NCBI RefSeq assembly: GCF_002954685.1
Contig: NZ_MSCN01000001.1
Span: 520,256 to 584,255, forward strand
Source: Polaribacter porphyrae
Lineage (GTDB): Bacteria; Bacteroidota; Bacteroidia; Flavobacteriales; Flavobacteriaceae
Direction of reading: 5' to 3'
DNA length: 64,000 bases
The position numbers and the translations under genes are program-made. The notes below the pieces were generated by a model, which was given only the letters and a program-made list of their open reading frames with translations, did no database searches and had not been told where the DNA came from. This document shows positions 1-9,413 of this stretch, piece by piece (the first letter of the stretch is position 1; every line of letters begins with the position of its first letter).

Positions 1-1094
1 TTGAAGAGCTAACAGGTAAAGATTTAAACTGGTTTTTTAATCAGTGGTATTACAGTGCTGGGCATCCTAATATTGAAATTTCTTACGATTATAATTTATT
101 AAGAAAAACAGTAACTGTAAATATCATTCAATTGCAACAGAATACTTTTCAATTTCCTTTTACGATTGATATTTTTGAAGGCACAAAAAAAACAAGACAT
201 CAAGTTTTTGTTGAAGGCAAAGATGCATCTTTTACCTTCTCTTACAATAAACAACCTACTTTTATTCAAGTGAATGCAGATAATGTTCTTCTGGCTGATA
301 TTAATGAGAATAAGGTGTTGAGTGATTATATTTTTCAACTGAAAAATGCAGATAATTTTGCTCACAGAAGAGAAGCTTTATTAGAAGTGGCAAAAAAACA
401 AGTAGAAAAAAATGCATTTAATGCTGTTGTTGATGCTTTAGATGATGAAGCTTATCAAATAAGAATTCTGGCATTAAATAAAATTGATTTGATTAACAAG
501 TTCTCAAAAAGAGGAGCTATTCAGAAAATCATGAATATGGCAAATAATGATAAGAAAACATTGGTTCAGGCAGAAGCTATCAATACATTAGGTAAACTTA
601 CAGATCCAGAATTGAAACCAATTTTTGCTGAAGCTCTAGAGAGCAAATCATATTCTGTATTAGGTAAAGCTTTAGTTGCCATGTACTATGTAGATAAACA
701 ACAAGCTATAGATAAATCTAAAGTATTGCCAGATGAAGTTCGTAAAATTTTGGCAACACCACTTACAAGAATTTTTATTGAAGAAAATGATAAAACAGAA
801 TTACCTTTTATAGCAAAAAGTGTGGTTTCTGGTATGTTTTTAACTGGTGATGATGCAACAAAAGCATTATATCAAAAAGCATTTCAGCAAATTTCTAAAA
901 GTAACAATACTGAAGCTATTCAGAATGTTGTTGAAGATATGGTTGTGAAGGGAAAGCAATTTAAAGGATTTAATTTTGATAAAGTGGTAATCAATTTAAT
1001 GCGAAGAATGATAGACAGTCAAAAGAAAATAAACCATAGTAATAAAATAAGAAATATTGCTATTATTAAAGATGCTATGGCTAAATTGTTGTAA
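1..1094 (+). CDS. M1 family metallopeptidase, C-terminal part (cut by left edge)
   Basis: The reading frame is open from base 3 and runs off the left edge, so only about 363 C-terminal residues are visible. It begins with DLNWFFNQWYYSAGHP, the conserved stretch that follows the zinc site in M1 aminopeptidases. The remainder is a helical, HEAT-like C-terminal domain (roughly residues 100-363 of the visible part). The HExxH zinc motif and any signal peptide lie outside the window. A TTG at 132 could be misread as a start, but the homologous sequence clearly continues upstream of it. M1 enzymes remove N-terminal residues from peptides; many in this group are secreted. A second M1 gene lies at 31147-33348. 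Confidence 0.9.
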   Translation, partial: EELTGKDLNWFFNQWYYSAGHPNIEISYDYNLLRKTVTVNIIQLQQNTFQFPFTIDIFEGTKKTRHQVFVEGKDASFTFSYNKQPTFIQVNADNVLLADINENKVLSDYIFQLKNADNFAHRREALLEVAKKQVEKNAFNAVVDALDDEAYQIRILALNKIDLINKFSKRGAIQKIMNMANNDKKTLVQAEAINTLGKLTDPELKPIFAEALESKSYSVLGKALVAMYYVDKQQAIDKSKVLPDEVRKILATPLTRIFIEENDKTELPFIAKSVVSGMFLTGDDATKALYQKAFQQISKSNNTEAIQNVVEDMVVKGKQFKGFNFDKVVINLMRRMIDSQKKINHSNKIRNIAIIKDAMAKLL

Positions 1095-1097
1095 GTT

Positions 1098-1397
1098 TTA
1101 GGTTAAATTATTGGTTTTAATTTGAGTAACCAAATAATATAATACCAGAGAACAAATTAAAAATATCAATAAATTTATAGTTAAATTTTTAATATTATCT
1201 CTTTTGGATTTGCTTTTGATTTGAGACTTTATTTCCTTTAATTCAGATTCGCTAACTTTTTTGAATTCCAAGCCATTGACACTATTGCTTTGTAAATTCT
1301 TTTTTCGTTTATCTAAATCAAACTTAAGTTTCTTTTTTCTATTTTTTGCAGCTTCTTGTCTTTTAATAAGCATTGTTAATGCACCCCAACTATCCAT
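1098..1397 (-). CDS. small basic membrane-anchored protein, unknown function
   Basis: This encodes 99 residues. The N-terminal two thirds are very rich in Lys and charged residues (RKKKLKFDLDKRKKN) and predicted helical. One hydrophobic segment near residues 72-92 (INLLIFLICSLVLYYLVT) would anchor the C-terminus in the membrane, leaving the basic part in the cytoplasm. It converges with the M1 gene, the two stops lying only 3 bases apart. I do not recognise a named family; a short protein beginning MxSWGAL with a lysine-rich helix seems to recur in Flavobacteriaceae, but that is memory. No function is proposed. Confidence 0.6.
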   Translation of the reverse strand: MDSWGALTMLIKRQEAAKNRKKKLKFDLDKRKKNLQSNSVNGLEFKKVSESELKEIKSQIKSKSKRDNIKNLTINLLIFLICSLVLYYLVTQIKTNNLT

Positions 1398-1468
1398 TTT
1401 TTATTTTAAATATAATAAAAATTTAGAAAAGATAAATCTATTTTGAATTTTCAATAGCTAAAGAATGT

Positions 1469-2110
1469 TTACTGCAAACGCATTTCAATCCAAGATTTAA
1501 AACTATAAAAATTTTGAGGTGCAACTCCATGACCTACTGGATATTCAGAATATACATTTTGTAAACCTAAATTATCTAAAAAAGGTTTACTGTTTCTAGC
1601 CCAATCCACAGGTAATACTTGATCTACACTGCCATGAGAACAATAATATTCAGTTTTTATATTTTTAGAAATATTTTTAGGAATCATATCCTTGTTAATA
1701 TAACCACTTAAAGCGAGTATGTAGTTTACTTTATTTGGATACATAAAACTTAAAGAATAACTTAAAATAGCGCCTTGGCTAAAGCCCAATAAGAAGGTTT
1801 TATCAGGGTTGGTGTTGTATTTTTCTTTAATTTCATCAATAAAATCAGCAATTTTGATAATAGATTCTTTAGCTTGTTTTAAATCAGAGAATTTACCATT
1901 TACATCATCAAAATTAATGGCATACCAAGCGTAACCACCAAAGCCCATGCTATTTGGTGCTTGTGCACTTACAATTAATAATTCATCTGGCAACTCATCA
2001 GCAAAAGAAAATAAATCTTGCTCATTACTTCCATAACCATGTAGTAAGATTAATAATGGTGGTTTTTCTGTGATTGTTTTAGGCTTTCTTACTATATAAT
2101 GTAAACTCAT
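1469..2110 (-). CDS. alpha/beta hydrolase, phospholipase/carboxylesterase family
   Basis: A 213-residue protein with a complete small alpha/beta hydrolase fold of the Abhydrolase_2 (PF02230) type. Visible features are the LLILLHGYGSNEQD oxyanion strand near residue 20, nucleophile elbow GFSQGA near residue 109, catalytic Asp in HGSVDQVLPV and catalytic His in PVGHGVAP near the C-terminus. There is no signal peptide, so it probably acts in the cytoplasm on short-chain esters or lysophospholipids; the substrate cannot be read from sequence. It lies 21 bases downstream of the DUF4870-like gene and is the last gene of the minus-strand run that starts with the BatA-domain gene. Confidence 0.85.
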   Translation of the reverse strand: MSLHYIVRKPKTITEKPPLLILLHGYGSNEQDLFSFADELPDELLIVSAQAPNSMGFGGYAWYAINFDDVNGKFSDLKQAKESIIKIADFIDEIKEKYNTNPDKTFLLGFSQGAILSYSLSFMYPNKVNYILALSGYINKDMIPKNISKNIKTEYYCSHGSVDQVLPVDWARNSKPFLDNLGLQNVYSEYPVGHGVAPQNFYSFKSWIEMRLQ

Positions 2111-2131
2111 ATAAAATTATTAGTTTTAAAA

Positions 2132-2458
2132 CTAAATACCATTAAACCATCGTTGAAAATATTCCCCAACAACTGGTACTTGTTTTTCTTCACCTTTAAT
2201 AGCGCCTATAAAACCAATAAACCATAATATTACTAAAAAAAGAAAAACAATACCACCTATAAATTTACCTAGCATATCAAAAACTAAATACTTATTTATC
2301 ATGCCCATAATAAAAATTCCAAAGAATTGTCGTATGTGAAAACTTGTAAAAGAGTTCTTCTTACTGTTGTTCATAATGAAAGCAACTAGAGTACCTATTA
2401 TGGTAAAATATGCAATAATTGCAGCGGTTTTTCCTTCGTTTACAGTTTGATTTTCCAT
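2132..2458 (-). CDS. DUF4870/Tic20-like small membrane protein
   Basis: This 108-residue protein has three hydrophobic segments (about 12-30, 43-65 and 66-90) around a conserved SFHIRQFFGIFIMG stretch. That layout is typical of DUF4870/Tic20-like proteins, which Flavobacteriaceae annotations often call import component protein. The real role in bacteria is unknown. Its start is 5 bases from the stop of the degenerate dihydroorotase gene, so the two are probably co-transcribed. Confidence 0.7.
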   Translation of the reverse strand: MENQTVNEGKTAAIIAYFTIIGTLVAFIMNNSKKNSFTSFHIRQFFGIFIMGMINKYLVFDMLGKFIGGIVFLFLVILWFIGFIGAIKGEEKQVPVVGEYFQRWFNGI

Positions 2459-2463
2459 AATGT

Positions 2464-3720
2464 CTATTTTAAAATGATTTGATTATTAGCAATAACTCCA
2501 TAAACAATACCTTTTAGATTTTTATTGATAAAAGGACTGTTTTTTGAAGTTGATAATATGTTTTTTGAAGTAAAAGTGTATGTTGTGTCAGGATTGAATA
2601 ATGTAATATCTGCTTTTTTTCCTTCTTTTATCGAGTAATTTTCAATACCAAAAATCTGCTTTGGTTTTGTTGTGATGCAAGTAATATAATCATCTAGATT
2701 TAGAACTGAATTTACAGCTCCAAATAAACTTTCTAAACCAATTACGCCATCTTTTGCCTCACTGAATTCTACTTTTTTATTTTCAATATCTATAGGATTG
2801 TGGTCTGAAGTAATAATATCAATCACTCTATTTTTTACAGCCTTTATAAGTGCTTTAGTATCTTCTGTAGTTCTTAAAGGTGGATTTGTTTTAAAATTAC
2901 TATCAAAACCATGTAATTCATCATCTGTTAATGCTAAATGATGAGCTGTAACACTACAAGTAACTTGTAACCCTTTTTTCTTGGCTTCTTTAATAAGTTC
3001 TACAGATTTTGCAGTAGAAATAGTTGGGATATGTAATTTACCTCCAGTATATTCTAACAGAAATAAATCTCTTGCAATTTGAATATGTTCTGCCAAAGCA
3101 GGAATTCCTTTTAAACCTAATTTTGTACTATTAATCCCTTCATTAGCTATTCCTTCACCAGCAATGGAGTTGTTCTTTGGAAAACTTAACACTAAACCAT
3201 CAAAATTTTGAGCATATAATAATGCTATTTTCAAGAGATTATCATTTTCTACAGGTAAATTATAATCACCAAAAGCAACTGCTCCAGATTGTTGCATATC
3301 ATACAGTTCTGCCAATTCTTTACCTTCGCTTTTTTGAGTTAAAGCACCAATTGGGTAGAGCTTTGTAGCAGAAAAATTTGCTTTGTTTTTTAAATATTCA
3401 ATATCAGATTTAGAATCGACTACAGGGTTTGTATTTCCATTAACAGCAACCCCAGTAAAACCGCTTTTTGCAGCTACTTGCAAACCATTTTCTATAGTTT
3501 CTCTTTCTTCAAAACCTGGCTCACCAAAAGAAACACTACTATCAAACCAACCACAAGAAACATGTAAGTTTTCTAATTCTATAATATTATAGTTTTCTTT
3601 AGTTTCAATACTATCAGCAATTTTTTCAATAACTCCGTCAATAATTAAAATATCTTTTTTTTGATTATGGTAAGGACTTTCTGCATCAATAATTAATGCA
3701 TTTTTGAGAAGTGTACTCAT
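2464..3720 (-). CDS. dihydroorotase-like amidohydrolase lacking most metal ligands
   Basis: A 418-residue cyclic-amidohydrolase fold homologous to class I dihydroorotase (usual length 420-440). Catalytic DHOases carry an HxH pair in a GFIDxHVHLREPG motif; here the same place reads WFDSSVSFGEPG (residues 58-69), so both His are Ser and the substrate Arg is Gly. The later HAED motif reads SFPKNN and the HxxH motif reads HIPTIST; only the Asp of TSDHNP survives. It is therefore probably catalytically dead, resembling the non-catalytic PyrC-prime subunits that assemble with aspartate carbamoyltransferase. The start ATG overlaps the BatA-domain stop by 4 bases, so translation is likely coupled. 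A true pyrC should lie elsewhere. Confidence 0.85.
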   Translation of the reverse strand: MSTLLKNALIIDAESPYHNQKKDILIIDGVIEKIADSIETKENYNIIELENLHVSCGWFDSSVSFGEPGFEERETIENGLQVAAKSGFTGVAVNGNTNPVVDSKSDIEYLKNKANFSATKLYPIGALTQKSEGKELAELYDMQQSGAVAFGDYNLPVENDNLLKIALLYAQNFDGLVLSFPKNNSIAGEGIANEGINSTKLGLKGIPALAEHIQIARDLFLLEYTGGKLHIPTISTAKSVELIKEAKKKGLQVTCSVTAHHLALTDDELHGFDSNFKTNPPLRTTEDTKALIKAVKNRVIDIITSDHNPIDIENKKVEFSEAKDGVIGLESLFGAVNSVLNLDDYITCITTKPKQIFGIENYSIKEGKKADITLFNPDTTYTFTSKNILSTSKNSPFINKNLKGIVYGVIANNQIILK

Positions 3721-5666
3721 GGTTTATAGAATTTTAAAATCAAAATTTCTAGCAACAAAGATACAATTGCCAACGCTAAAAACCATTTCCAAAGCCATTG
3801 AACTTCATTTTTTTCATTCAAATCAGTAAAAACCTCTGGTATTGAAGATGACATTGACATGTTTTTATACTCTTTTTGTAAAGTTTTCAAATCAAAATAA
3901 TTCAAAGAACTTTCTTCTTTTGGTGTATTATATGCGATAGTGTTTAACGTGTCAATTTTGTTAGTAATATAATAGAAACCAGACTCCAAAGGTTTGTCTT
4001 TGGTGGTGATTTTTACTTTATTTTGAAATGTCTGTTGAGGTGGAATAAAAGATTCTATATCATTCTTGATAGTTAAAATTTCATCTTTGTTTAAAGAAAC
4101 GTCAACATCTATTGTATTTTCATCATCTAAATAATTGTACAATTTTGAATGCTGAAAACTTAATTTCGCAAAGTTATAAAACACAGGTACAATTAACGGT
4201 GAGTTTAAAAAGTTGCTATTCTCTTTTGAGATGGCACTTGAAATAAAATAAATATCGCTATTTGAGTTCTTAACTTGGCTTATGAAAGGCAAATTATTCT
4301 CAAAAGAAACTATTGTGTTTCCATTTCTAAATTGAGTAGGGTAGTAGCTTTTTACAACAGGATACTGAAAATTCTGTACGTTTTTAGAAAACACATTTTT
4401 AAAAAAAGGCTGATTGTAATTGATGTTAGTAATTTTTAAACTGTCATTTCTTTTTACTTGTAAAGTAAATTTTCCAAGTTTAGATAAAAAACTATTGTAG
4501 GTATTTAGTGTTAAATTTACACTTGGAATGATGACAACTGTGCCTCCTTTTTTAGAAAAATCAACAATACTATTCCCTAAAATAGTTGGCATGTCATCCA
4601 GCTCATTTAAGATGATAATTTGTTGTTTGCTAAACGAATTATAATTTATGTTTTTAAGTGATGTTTGAGTGAAGTTAAACTCATTATTTGTGTAAATTTT
4701 CGATAGGTAATTTGTTTCTTTTCCAATACTTAAAACATTAATTTTTTTTGTAGTATTTAAACTAAAATAAAATGTATTATCAAAATTAAAAGTGTCGCTA
4801 AAAGTTATTTGTATTTTGCCTAAAAATTTTGATTGATTTTGTACAGTAAATGAAATTATTTTATCTGAATTTTTATCAATAGAAAATGTTTGCTTACTGA
4901 TTAGTTTTTCATGATTAAAAATTGCAATAGGGATATTGTTTTTGGCACTTCCTACATTTTTTATTTTCACATTAATTAAAAAGTTTGATGTTGTAGTATT
5001 AGTTACAAATAAACTATCAACAGAAAGATTACTTTTTATACTTGGTGTTAGCTGAATTGCTGAAAAAGCAGGTGTTACATTTGTAAACTTATATTTGTAA
5101 TTATATTGAAAATCAGATATTAATATGTTTTTAACTAAAGTGTTTGTTTTGTATTTATTGTTGTTGGCTATTTTTAATAAAATGGTACTGAAATCTAATT
5201 TTTTTGAAGTAGTTTTAAGATTTAGCAACTCTTTTTTAAGATCATCATAAGAAATATTTTGATAAAAATTAGCGTTTGTTTGCAAACTATAAAAGTCTTT
5301 TGTATTTGCATTGTCTATTATTTCCTGTGAGGCTACTTGCAGTAGATTTCCTTTCTCTCCTTTCGTATTTGTACTCAAAGAATTATCTAAATAAATAAAA
5401 GTATGCTGATTTGTATTGGTGTTTTTATTGCTGAAATAAGGTTGAGAAAAAGCAAAAAATATCGCAGAAAACAAAAGCATTCTTGTTGCTAAAATAAGAA
5501 GCTTTTTTAATCGAGAACTTTTACGAGTTTCTTGTATTAATTTTTTTAAAAATGCAACATTAGTAAACGGAACTTTTACAAATTTTTGTAACTGAAATAA
5601 GTGTACTAAAATTGGTATAATTAATAGCCATAAAAAGTATAAAACTTCAGGATTTTTAAATTGCAT
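3717..5666 (-). CDS. BatA-domain membrane protein
   Basis: A 649-residue protein. The first 90 residues form the N-terminal BatA domain (PF07584): MQFKNPEVLYFLWLLIIPIL, then FQLQKFVKVPFTNVAFLKKL and a second membrane helix. A long periplasmic region with weak von Willebrand/CARDB-like character follows, and one last helix lies near residue 625 (WKWFLALAIVSLLLEILILKF). BatA-type proteins are linked to aerotolerance and envelope functions in Bacteroidota, but no biochemical role is settled. It heads a tight block with the dihydroorotase-like gene (4-base overlap) and follows the S10 peptidase gene by 3 bases. In Flavobacteriaceae the BatA/dihydroorotase pairing seems to be conserved, which I recall rather than can show. 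Confidence 0.85.
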   Translation of the reverse strand: MQFKNPEVLYFLWLLIIPILVHLFQLQKFVKVPFTNVAFLKKLIQETRKSSRLKKLLILATRMLLFSAIFFAFSQPYFSNKNTNTNQHTFIYLDNSLSTNTKGEKGNLLQVASQEIIDNANTKDFYSLQTNANFYQNISYDDLKKELLNLKTTSKKLDFSTILLKIANNNKYKTNTLVKNILISDFQYNYKYKFTNVTPAFSAIQLTPSIKSNLSVDSLFVTNTTTSNFLINVKIKNVGSAKNNIPIAIFNHEKLISKQTFSIDKNSDKIISFTVQNQSKFLGKIQITFSDTFNFDNTFYFSLNTTKKINVLSIGKETNYLSKIYTNNEFNFTQTSLKNINYNSFSKQQIIILNELDDMPTILGNSIVDFSKKGGTVVIIPSVNLTLNTYNSFLSKLGKFTLQVKRNDSLKITNINYNQPFFKNVFSKNVQNFQYPVVKSYYPTQFRNGNTIVSFENNLPFISQVKNSNSDIYFISSAISKENSNFLNSPLIVPVFYNFAKLSFQHSKLYNYLDDENTIDVDVSLNKDEILTIKNDIESFIPPQQTFQNKVKITTKDKPLESGFYYITNKIDTLNTIAYNTPKEESSLNYFDLKTLQKEYKNMSMSSSIPEVFTDLNEKNEVQWLWKWFLALAIVSLLLEILILKFYKP

Positions 5667-5669
5667 TAA

Positions 5670-7154
5670 TTAGTATTTTGCAGGTTTTCCTTTAGATAAA
5701 CTATTCGTAATAAAAGTTCTTAAATCATCGTTGGCTTTTTGTAAATCTTCATTTCGTAAATACATCATGTGTCCACTTCTATAACCTTTAAAAAAGAACC
5801 TATCTTTCATTTTTCCACTTGGATCAGTTTTCCACATGGTATATTTTGCTCCAAAATATGTTGTAGCTCCATCATAATAACCAGATTGTATTAAAACTTT
5901 CAAGTATGGGTTTTGAGCCATGGCTTGTCGTAAACCTTCTCTAACATTATTATTTCTATTATCCCAAGGTCTTACAGGTCCAAAAACATTATAAGTCACA
6001 TCAGTTTTAAAATTTAAGTGTTCTCTAATGTAGTAGTTAATTGCAGGAGTAAAAGAATGTAACCAAGAGGTTAATTCTGAATTAAAATCTGGTCTTGTGC
6101 CAATTACACGTTTATCTAAACCTAAATATCTCGAATCTAATCTCCCAATGGTTTGTCCTGTTTTATCTCTCAATAATTCTTTCCAAAAAAATGAAGGCGA
6201 TACTTCTAGATTATTTTGCAAGATTACCTTTTTGCTTAAACCAGAATAATAGGCAAACTTTTCTGCGACTTGATTTTTTTCATTTTCAGAGATAAAACCG
6301 CCTTTAGCTATTGCTGGTAATAAATTATTGATGGCATAATTTTCTGCTTCTGGTAAAATTTCTAATAAATCTTTGCTCTGTAATGCTGTAGGTAGCATTT
6401 TATGATACCAAGCTGCAGCAGTAAAGTAAGGTAAATTAATTGCGTAATCAACAGAACTTTCTGTTCTTAAAACTTTATAATCTGCAGGAGAAACCATAAT
6501 TACACCATTTAAATACATCCATTGTCTGTTTTGTAATTCAGCAGCTAACCCCATAACTCTTGTACCTCCATAACTTTCACCAATAATATATTTAGGTGAT
6601 TTCCATCTATTATTTCTTGTGATGAATGTATTTAACCAACTTGCCAAATATTTAACATCAGCATTGATACCAAAGAATTTAGATTTGTCTAGTTTTTCTC
6701 CTTTTGCAACAACAGGTCTAGAGTACCCTGTATTTACAGGATTTACATATACAATATCAGCAACATCTAAAATAGAATTTGGATTGTCTTTAACTCCATA
6801 AGGTTGTATAGGAAAACCTTCATCATCAATTTTTAGCACTTTTGGACCTGTATAAGCAATATGCATCCAAACAGAGGCTGAACCTGGCCCACCATTAAAA
6901 GACATAATAATTGGTCTGTTTTCATCATTTTTAACATCACTTCTTTTGTAATACGTATAATATAAAGATGCTATAGTTTTTCCGTTTGCATCAAAAACAG
7001 GTTGCATCCCTGTAGTTGCTTTATAAGGTATGGTTTTACCTTTTATTACCACAGAATTTGTAGTAACTACTACTGTATCTAAAGGAATTCTATGATCTTG
7101 TGAAGAAGTATGTAAAGAGAACAATATGCTAAAAAGAAAAATGATTTTTTTCAT
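5670..7154 (-). CDS. S10 family serine carboxypeptidase-like peptidase, secreted
   Basis: About 494 residues from the Met at 7154, which gives a clean signal peptide (MKKIIFLFSILFSLHTSSQ). A longer reading from 7193 adds 13 residues in front of it and is less likely. The S10 triad is visible: Ser in IIGESYGGTRV, Asp in SGYYDGATTYF and His in RSGHMMYL. The substrate pocket motif FNGGPGSAS is also present. S10 enzymes remove C-terminal residues from peptides in acidic compartments; bacterial members are exported, so this one probably works in the periplasm or outside the cell on protein-derived nutrients. The BatA-domain gene starts 3 bases after its stop. Confidence 0.9.
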   Translation of the reverse strand: MKKIIFLFSILFSLHTSSQDHRIPLDTVVVTTNSVVIKGKTIPYKATTGMQPVFDANGKTIASLYYTYYKRSDVKNDENRPIIMSFNGGPGSASVWMHIAYTGPKVLKIDDEGFPIQPYGVKDNPNSILDVADIVYVNPVNTGYSRPVVAKGEKLDKSKFFGINADVKYLASWLNTFITRNNRWKSPKYIIGESYGGTRVMGLAAELQNRQWMYLNGVIMVSPADYKVLRTESSVDYAINLPYFTAAAWYHKMLPTALQSKDLLEILPEAENYAINNLLPAIAKGGFISENEKNQVAEKFAYYSGLSKKVILQNNLEVSPSFFWKELLRDKTGQTIGRLDSRYLGLDKRVIGTRPDFNSELTSWLHSFTPAINYYIREHLNFKTDVTYNVFGPVRPWDNRNNNVREGLRQAMAQNPYLKVLIQSGYYDGATTYFGAKYTMWKTDPSGKMKDRFFFKGYRSGHMMYLRNEDLQKANDDLRTFITNSLSKGKPAKY

Positions 7155-7307
7155 AAGAATAGATTTGTTTATTTGAATCCAAGTCGATTCCAAAAATAGC
7201 CAAAATAATAGAATTTGTTTTGTTAATATTGATTTAAGATTTAGTTAGTAACCTATATTTTATGTAAATATTTCTTCTCATTAGGAAGAGTTAGAGGAGG
7301 CTTTTTT

Positions 7308-8072
7308 TCAAAACTTTTCGAAGACACCCAAGCCAAAAAGAGCAAAATCGTATTTTACAGGATCTTTTTTGTCAAATTTTCTCAAACTTCTATCAAGTTC
7401 TACTAAAGCTTTCCAATCGTTTTGTTTTCTATTGAGAAGTTTTAATTTTCGAGCTACATTACCTGAATGAACATCTAAAGGACAAGACAAATTTGCAGAA
7501 CTATGGGTTTTCCAAATACCAAAATCAACACCAGTTTTATTGTTTCTAACCATCCATCTTAAAAACATATTGATGCGTTTAGCAGCAGAATTTTTTAAAG
7601 GATCAGAAACATGTTTTTGAGTTCTTTGTTGATGCTCAATCTCAAAAAAAATCTTTTTAAATTGATGAATTGCAGTTTGGTAATTGGTTGTAGCATCTTT
7701 TATTTGTAATACTTTTTCTAAACCCTTGCGATTTTGATAAATATTCTTTAGTGATTTCATAAAAAACTGAAAATCAATATGATTAAAAGTTCTATGAACA
7801 AAATTTTGTAATCGCTCTAAATCTTTTTCTTGATGATTGATGATAAAATCATGAGGTGCATTATCTAAAAAGTGCATCATTTTATGAGCATTTTTGATAA
7901 TCATTTTTCGATTACCCCAAGAAATAGTTGCTGTTAAAAATGCAGCAATTTCAATATCTTCTTTTTTGGAAAACAAATGTGGAACTTGTATTGGATCAGA
8001 TTCTATAAATTTTGGGTTATTGTATTGAATTACTTTTTCCTCTAAAAATTCTTTTAATTGAGTTTTATTCAT
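7308..8072 (-). CDS. TIGR02757 (DUF2400) family protein
   Basis: A 254-residue protein with the family signature: IEIAAFLTATISWGNRK near residue 40, a central basic helical region, and a C-terminal PLDVHSGNVARKLKLL stretch followed by a conserved KYDFALFGLGVF ending. The family is widespread in Bacteroidota and has a helix-hairpin-helix/DNA-glycosylase-like appearance, but I know of no demonstrated function. No signal peptide. It starts 3 bases before the stop of the CPBP protease gene upstream, suggesting co-transcription. Confidence 0.85.
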   Translation of the reverse strand: MNKTQLKEFLEEKVIQYNNPKFIESDPIQVPHLFSKKEDIEIAAFLTATISWGNRKMIIKNAHKMMHFLDNAPHDFIINHQEKDLERLQNFVHRTFNHIDFQFFMKSLKNIYQNRKGLEKVLQIKDATTNYQTAIHQFKKIFFEIEHQQRTQKHVSDPLKNSAAKRINMFLRWMVRNNKTGVDFGIWKTHSSANLSCPLDVHSGNVARKLKLLNRKQNDWKALVELDRSLRKFDKKDPVKYDFALFGLGVFEKF

Positions 8073-8075
8073 TTA

Positions 8076-8618
8076 TTAAGATAATGTGCTAATTGTCAAA
8101 AAGAAAGAATTATAGATGCAATGTAAAAGCACTGCCCACCAAAAACCAAAACGCACTCTTAAAAAACCTAGTGATAAGCCAACAAATAGCTGTGGAATTA
8201 CTAATAATGGAGTTAGTAATAAAACATTGGTTGTAATGTCAAAATTTGTGATATGAATTAAACCAAAGATTATTGTAAAAACATAAAATGCAATTTTAAA
8301 TACTTTTGGTTTTTTAAATAAGGTAATTGGTGCTCTGAATAACAGTTCTTCAATTAGCGGTACAAAAAAACCTCCTAAGAGTATAATTTTATATAAAGCC
8401 ATATCTTTAAACATGGCTTCAACTTTATGATTATCCATGTTTACCCAATTCATTTCTTCAATAAAAATGAATATTGGAGTAGTTAATATACCTACAATAA
8501 TACAAAAGATGAAAATTTTAAAAAATACTCGAAAACGATAATTTAAAGATTTATTTTTATCACTTTCTAAAACAGGATTTTTAATATAGTTTATAAACTC
8601 TAAAAAAGTTTTTTTCAT
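8076..8618 (-). CDS. CPBP family intramembrane glutamic protease
   Basis: A 180-residue protein with about five membrane helices and the CPBP (Rce1/Abi) motif EELLFRAP near residue 86, followed by later helices containing FGLIHI and LLHCIYNSF, which supply the other conserved His/Asn positions. Members are intramembrane proteases or related membrane enzymes; bacterial ones have been tied to peptide maturation and immunity to self-made peptides, but no partner is visible here. Length is slightly short for the family (200-280). It lies between the LolD-like and TIGR02757 genes. Confidence 0.8.
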   Translation of the reverse strand: MKKTFLEFINYIKNPVLESDKNKSLNYRFRVFFKIFIFCIIVGILTTPIFIFIEEMNWVNMDNHKVEAMFKDMALYKIILLGGFFVPLIEELLFRAPITLFKKPKVFKIAFYVFTIIFGLIHITNFDITTNVLLLTPLLVIPQLFVGLSLGFLRVRFGFWWAVLLHCIYNSFFLTISTLS

Positions 8619-8665
8619 TGTTTTGTTTTACAATTTGTAGCTTGATGTTTTAAATTGTTACAAAA

Positions 8666-9325
8666 TTAGATAATTACACCATCTTTCATTACCAATTTTC
8701 TATCAGCCATATTTGCTAATTCTTGGTTATGAGTTACTAAAACAAAAGTTTGCCCAAATTCATCACGAAGTTTAAAAAATAATTCGTGCAAGTTTTTTGC
8801 AGATTCACTATCTAAATTACCACTTGGTTCATCAGCTAAAATAACTGAAGGATTGTTAATCAATGCCCTAGCAACAGCAACTCTTTGCTGTTCTCCACCT
8901 GAAAGTTCATTAGGTTTATGATCTATTCTTTGTGATAACCCTAAAAAATCTAATAATTCTCTAGCTTTTATTTCTGCTTCTTTTTTAGATTTTTTGCCAA
9001 TAAAAGCGGGAATACATACATTTTCTAATGCAGTAAATTCTGGTAATAATTGGTGAAATTGAAAAATAAAACCAATATGATTGTTTCTAAAATTAGAGAT
9101 TTCTTTATCAGAAAGGTTTTTTAAAGAGATATCATTAATTTTTAATTCAAAATCTTGTTCTTTTTTAGGTTTATCTAAAGTGCCTAAAATTTGAAGTAAT
9201 GTTGTTTTTCCTGCACCTGAAGGACCAACGACACTTACTACTTCGCCTTTTTTAATCTCTACATTTAATCCTTTTAAAACCTCAACATTACCATAATATT
9301 TATGGATATTCTTTGCAACAATCAT
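8666..9325 (-). CDS. ABC transporter ATP-binding protein, LolD-like
   Basis: Start chosen at 9325 ([19 protein letters not shown]), giving 219 residues; a longer frame from 9367 adds a hydrophobic 14-residue leader untypical of an ATPase and would overlap the upstream terminator. Walker A is GPSGAGKTT, the signature is [15 protein letters not shown], Walker B is [14 protein letters not shown] and the H-loop is VLVTHN. This matches the LolD/MacB-type subfamily, which powers lipoprotein release to the outer membrane or works with FtsX-like permeases. No permease gene is adjacent, so the partner must be encoded elsewhere. Confidence 0.9.
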   Translation of the reverse strand: MIVAKNIHKYYGNVEVLKGLNVEIKKGEVVSVVGPSGAGKTTLLQILGTLDKPKKEQDFELKINDISLKNLSDKEISNFRNNHIGFIFQFHQLLPEFTALENVCIPAFIGKKSKKEAEIKARELLDFLGLSQRIDHKPNELSGGEQQRVAVARALINNPSVILADEPSGNLDSESAKNLHELFFKLRDEFGQTFVLVTHNQELANMADRKLVMKDGVII

Positions 9326-9354
9326 AATAAATATATAAACCTCTAAAGTATAAA

Positions 9355-9388
9355 AAAACGAATACACTAATGAAGATATATTCGTTTT
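9355..9388 (-). terminator. intrinsic terminator after the CBM9/DUF5916 gene
   Basis: A 10-bp perfect stem (AAAACGAATA / TATTCGTTTT) around a 14-base loop. Read on the minus strand it is followed by seven T. It sits between the stop of the DUF5916 gene and the start of the LolD-like gene, and separates the two transcripts. Confidence 0.7.
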
Positions 9389-9413
9389 AATTCAATATTA
9401 AGTTGGGGATATA

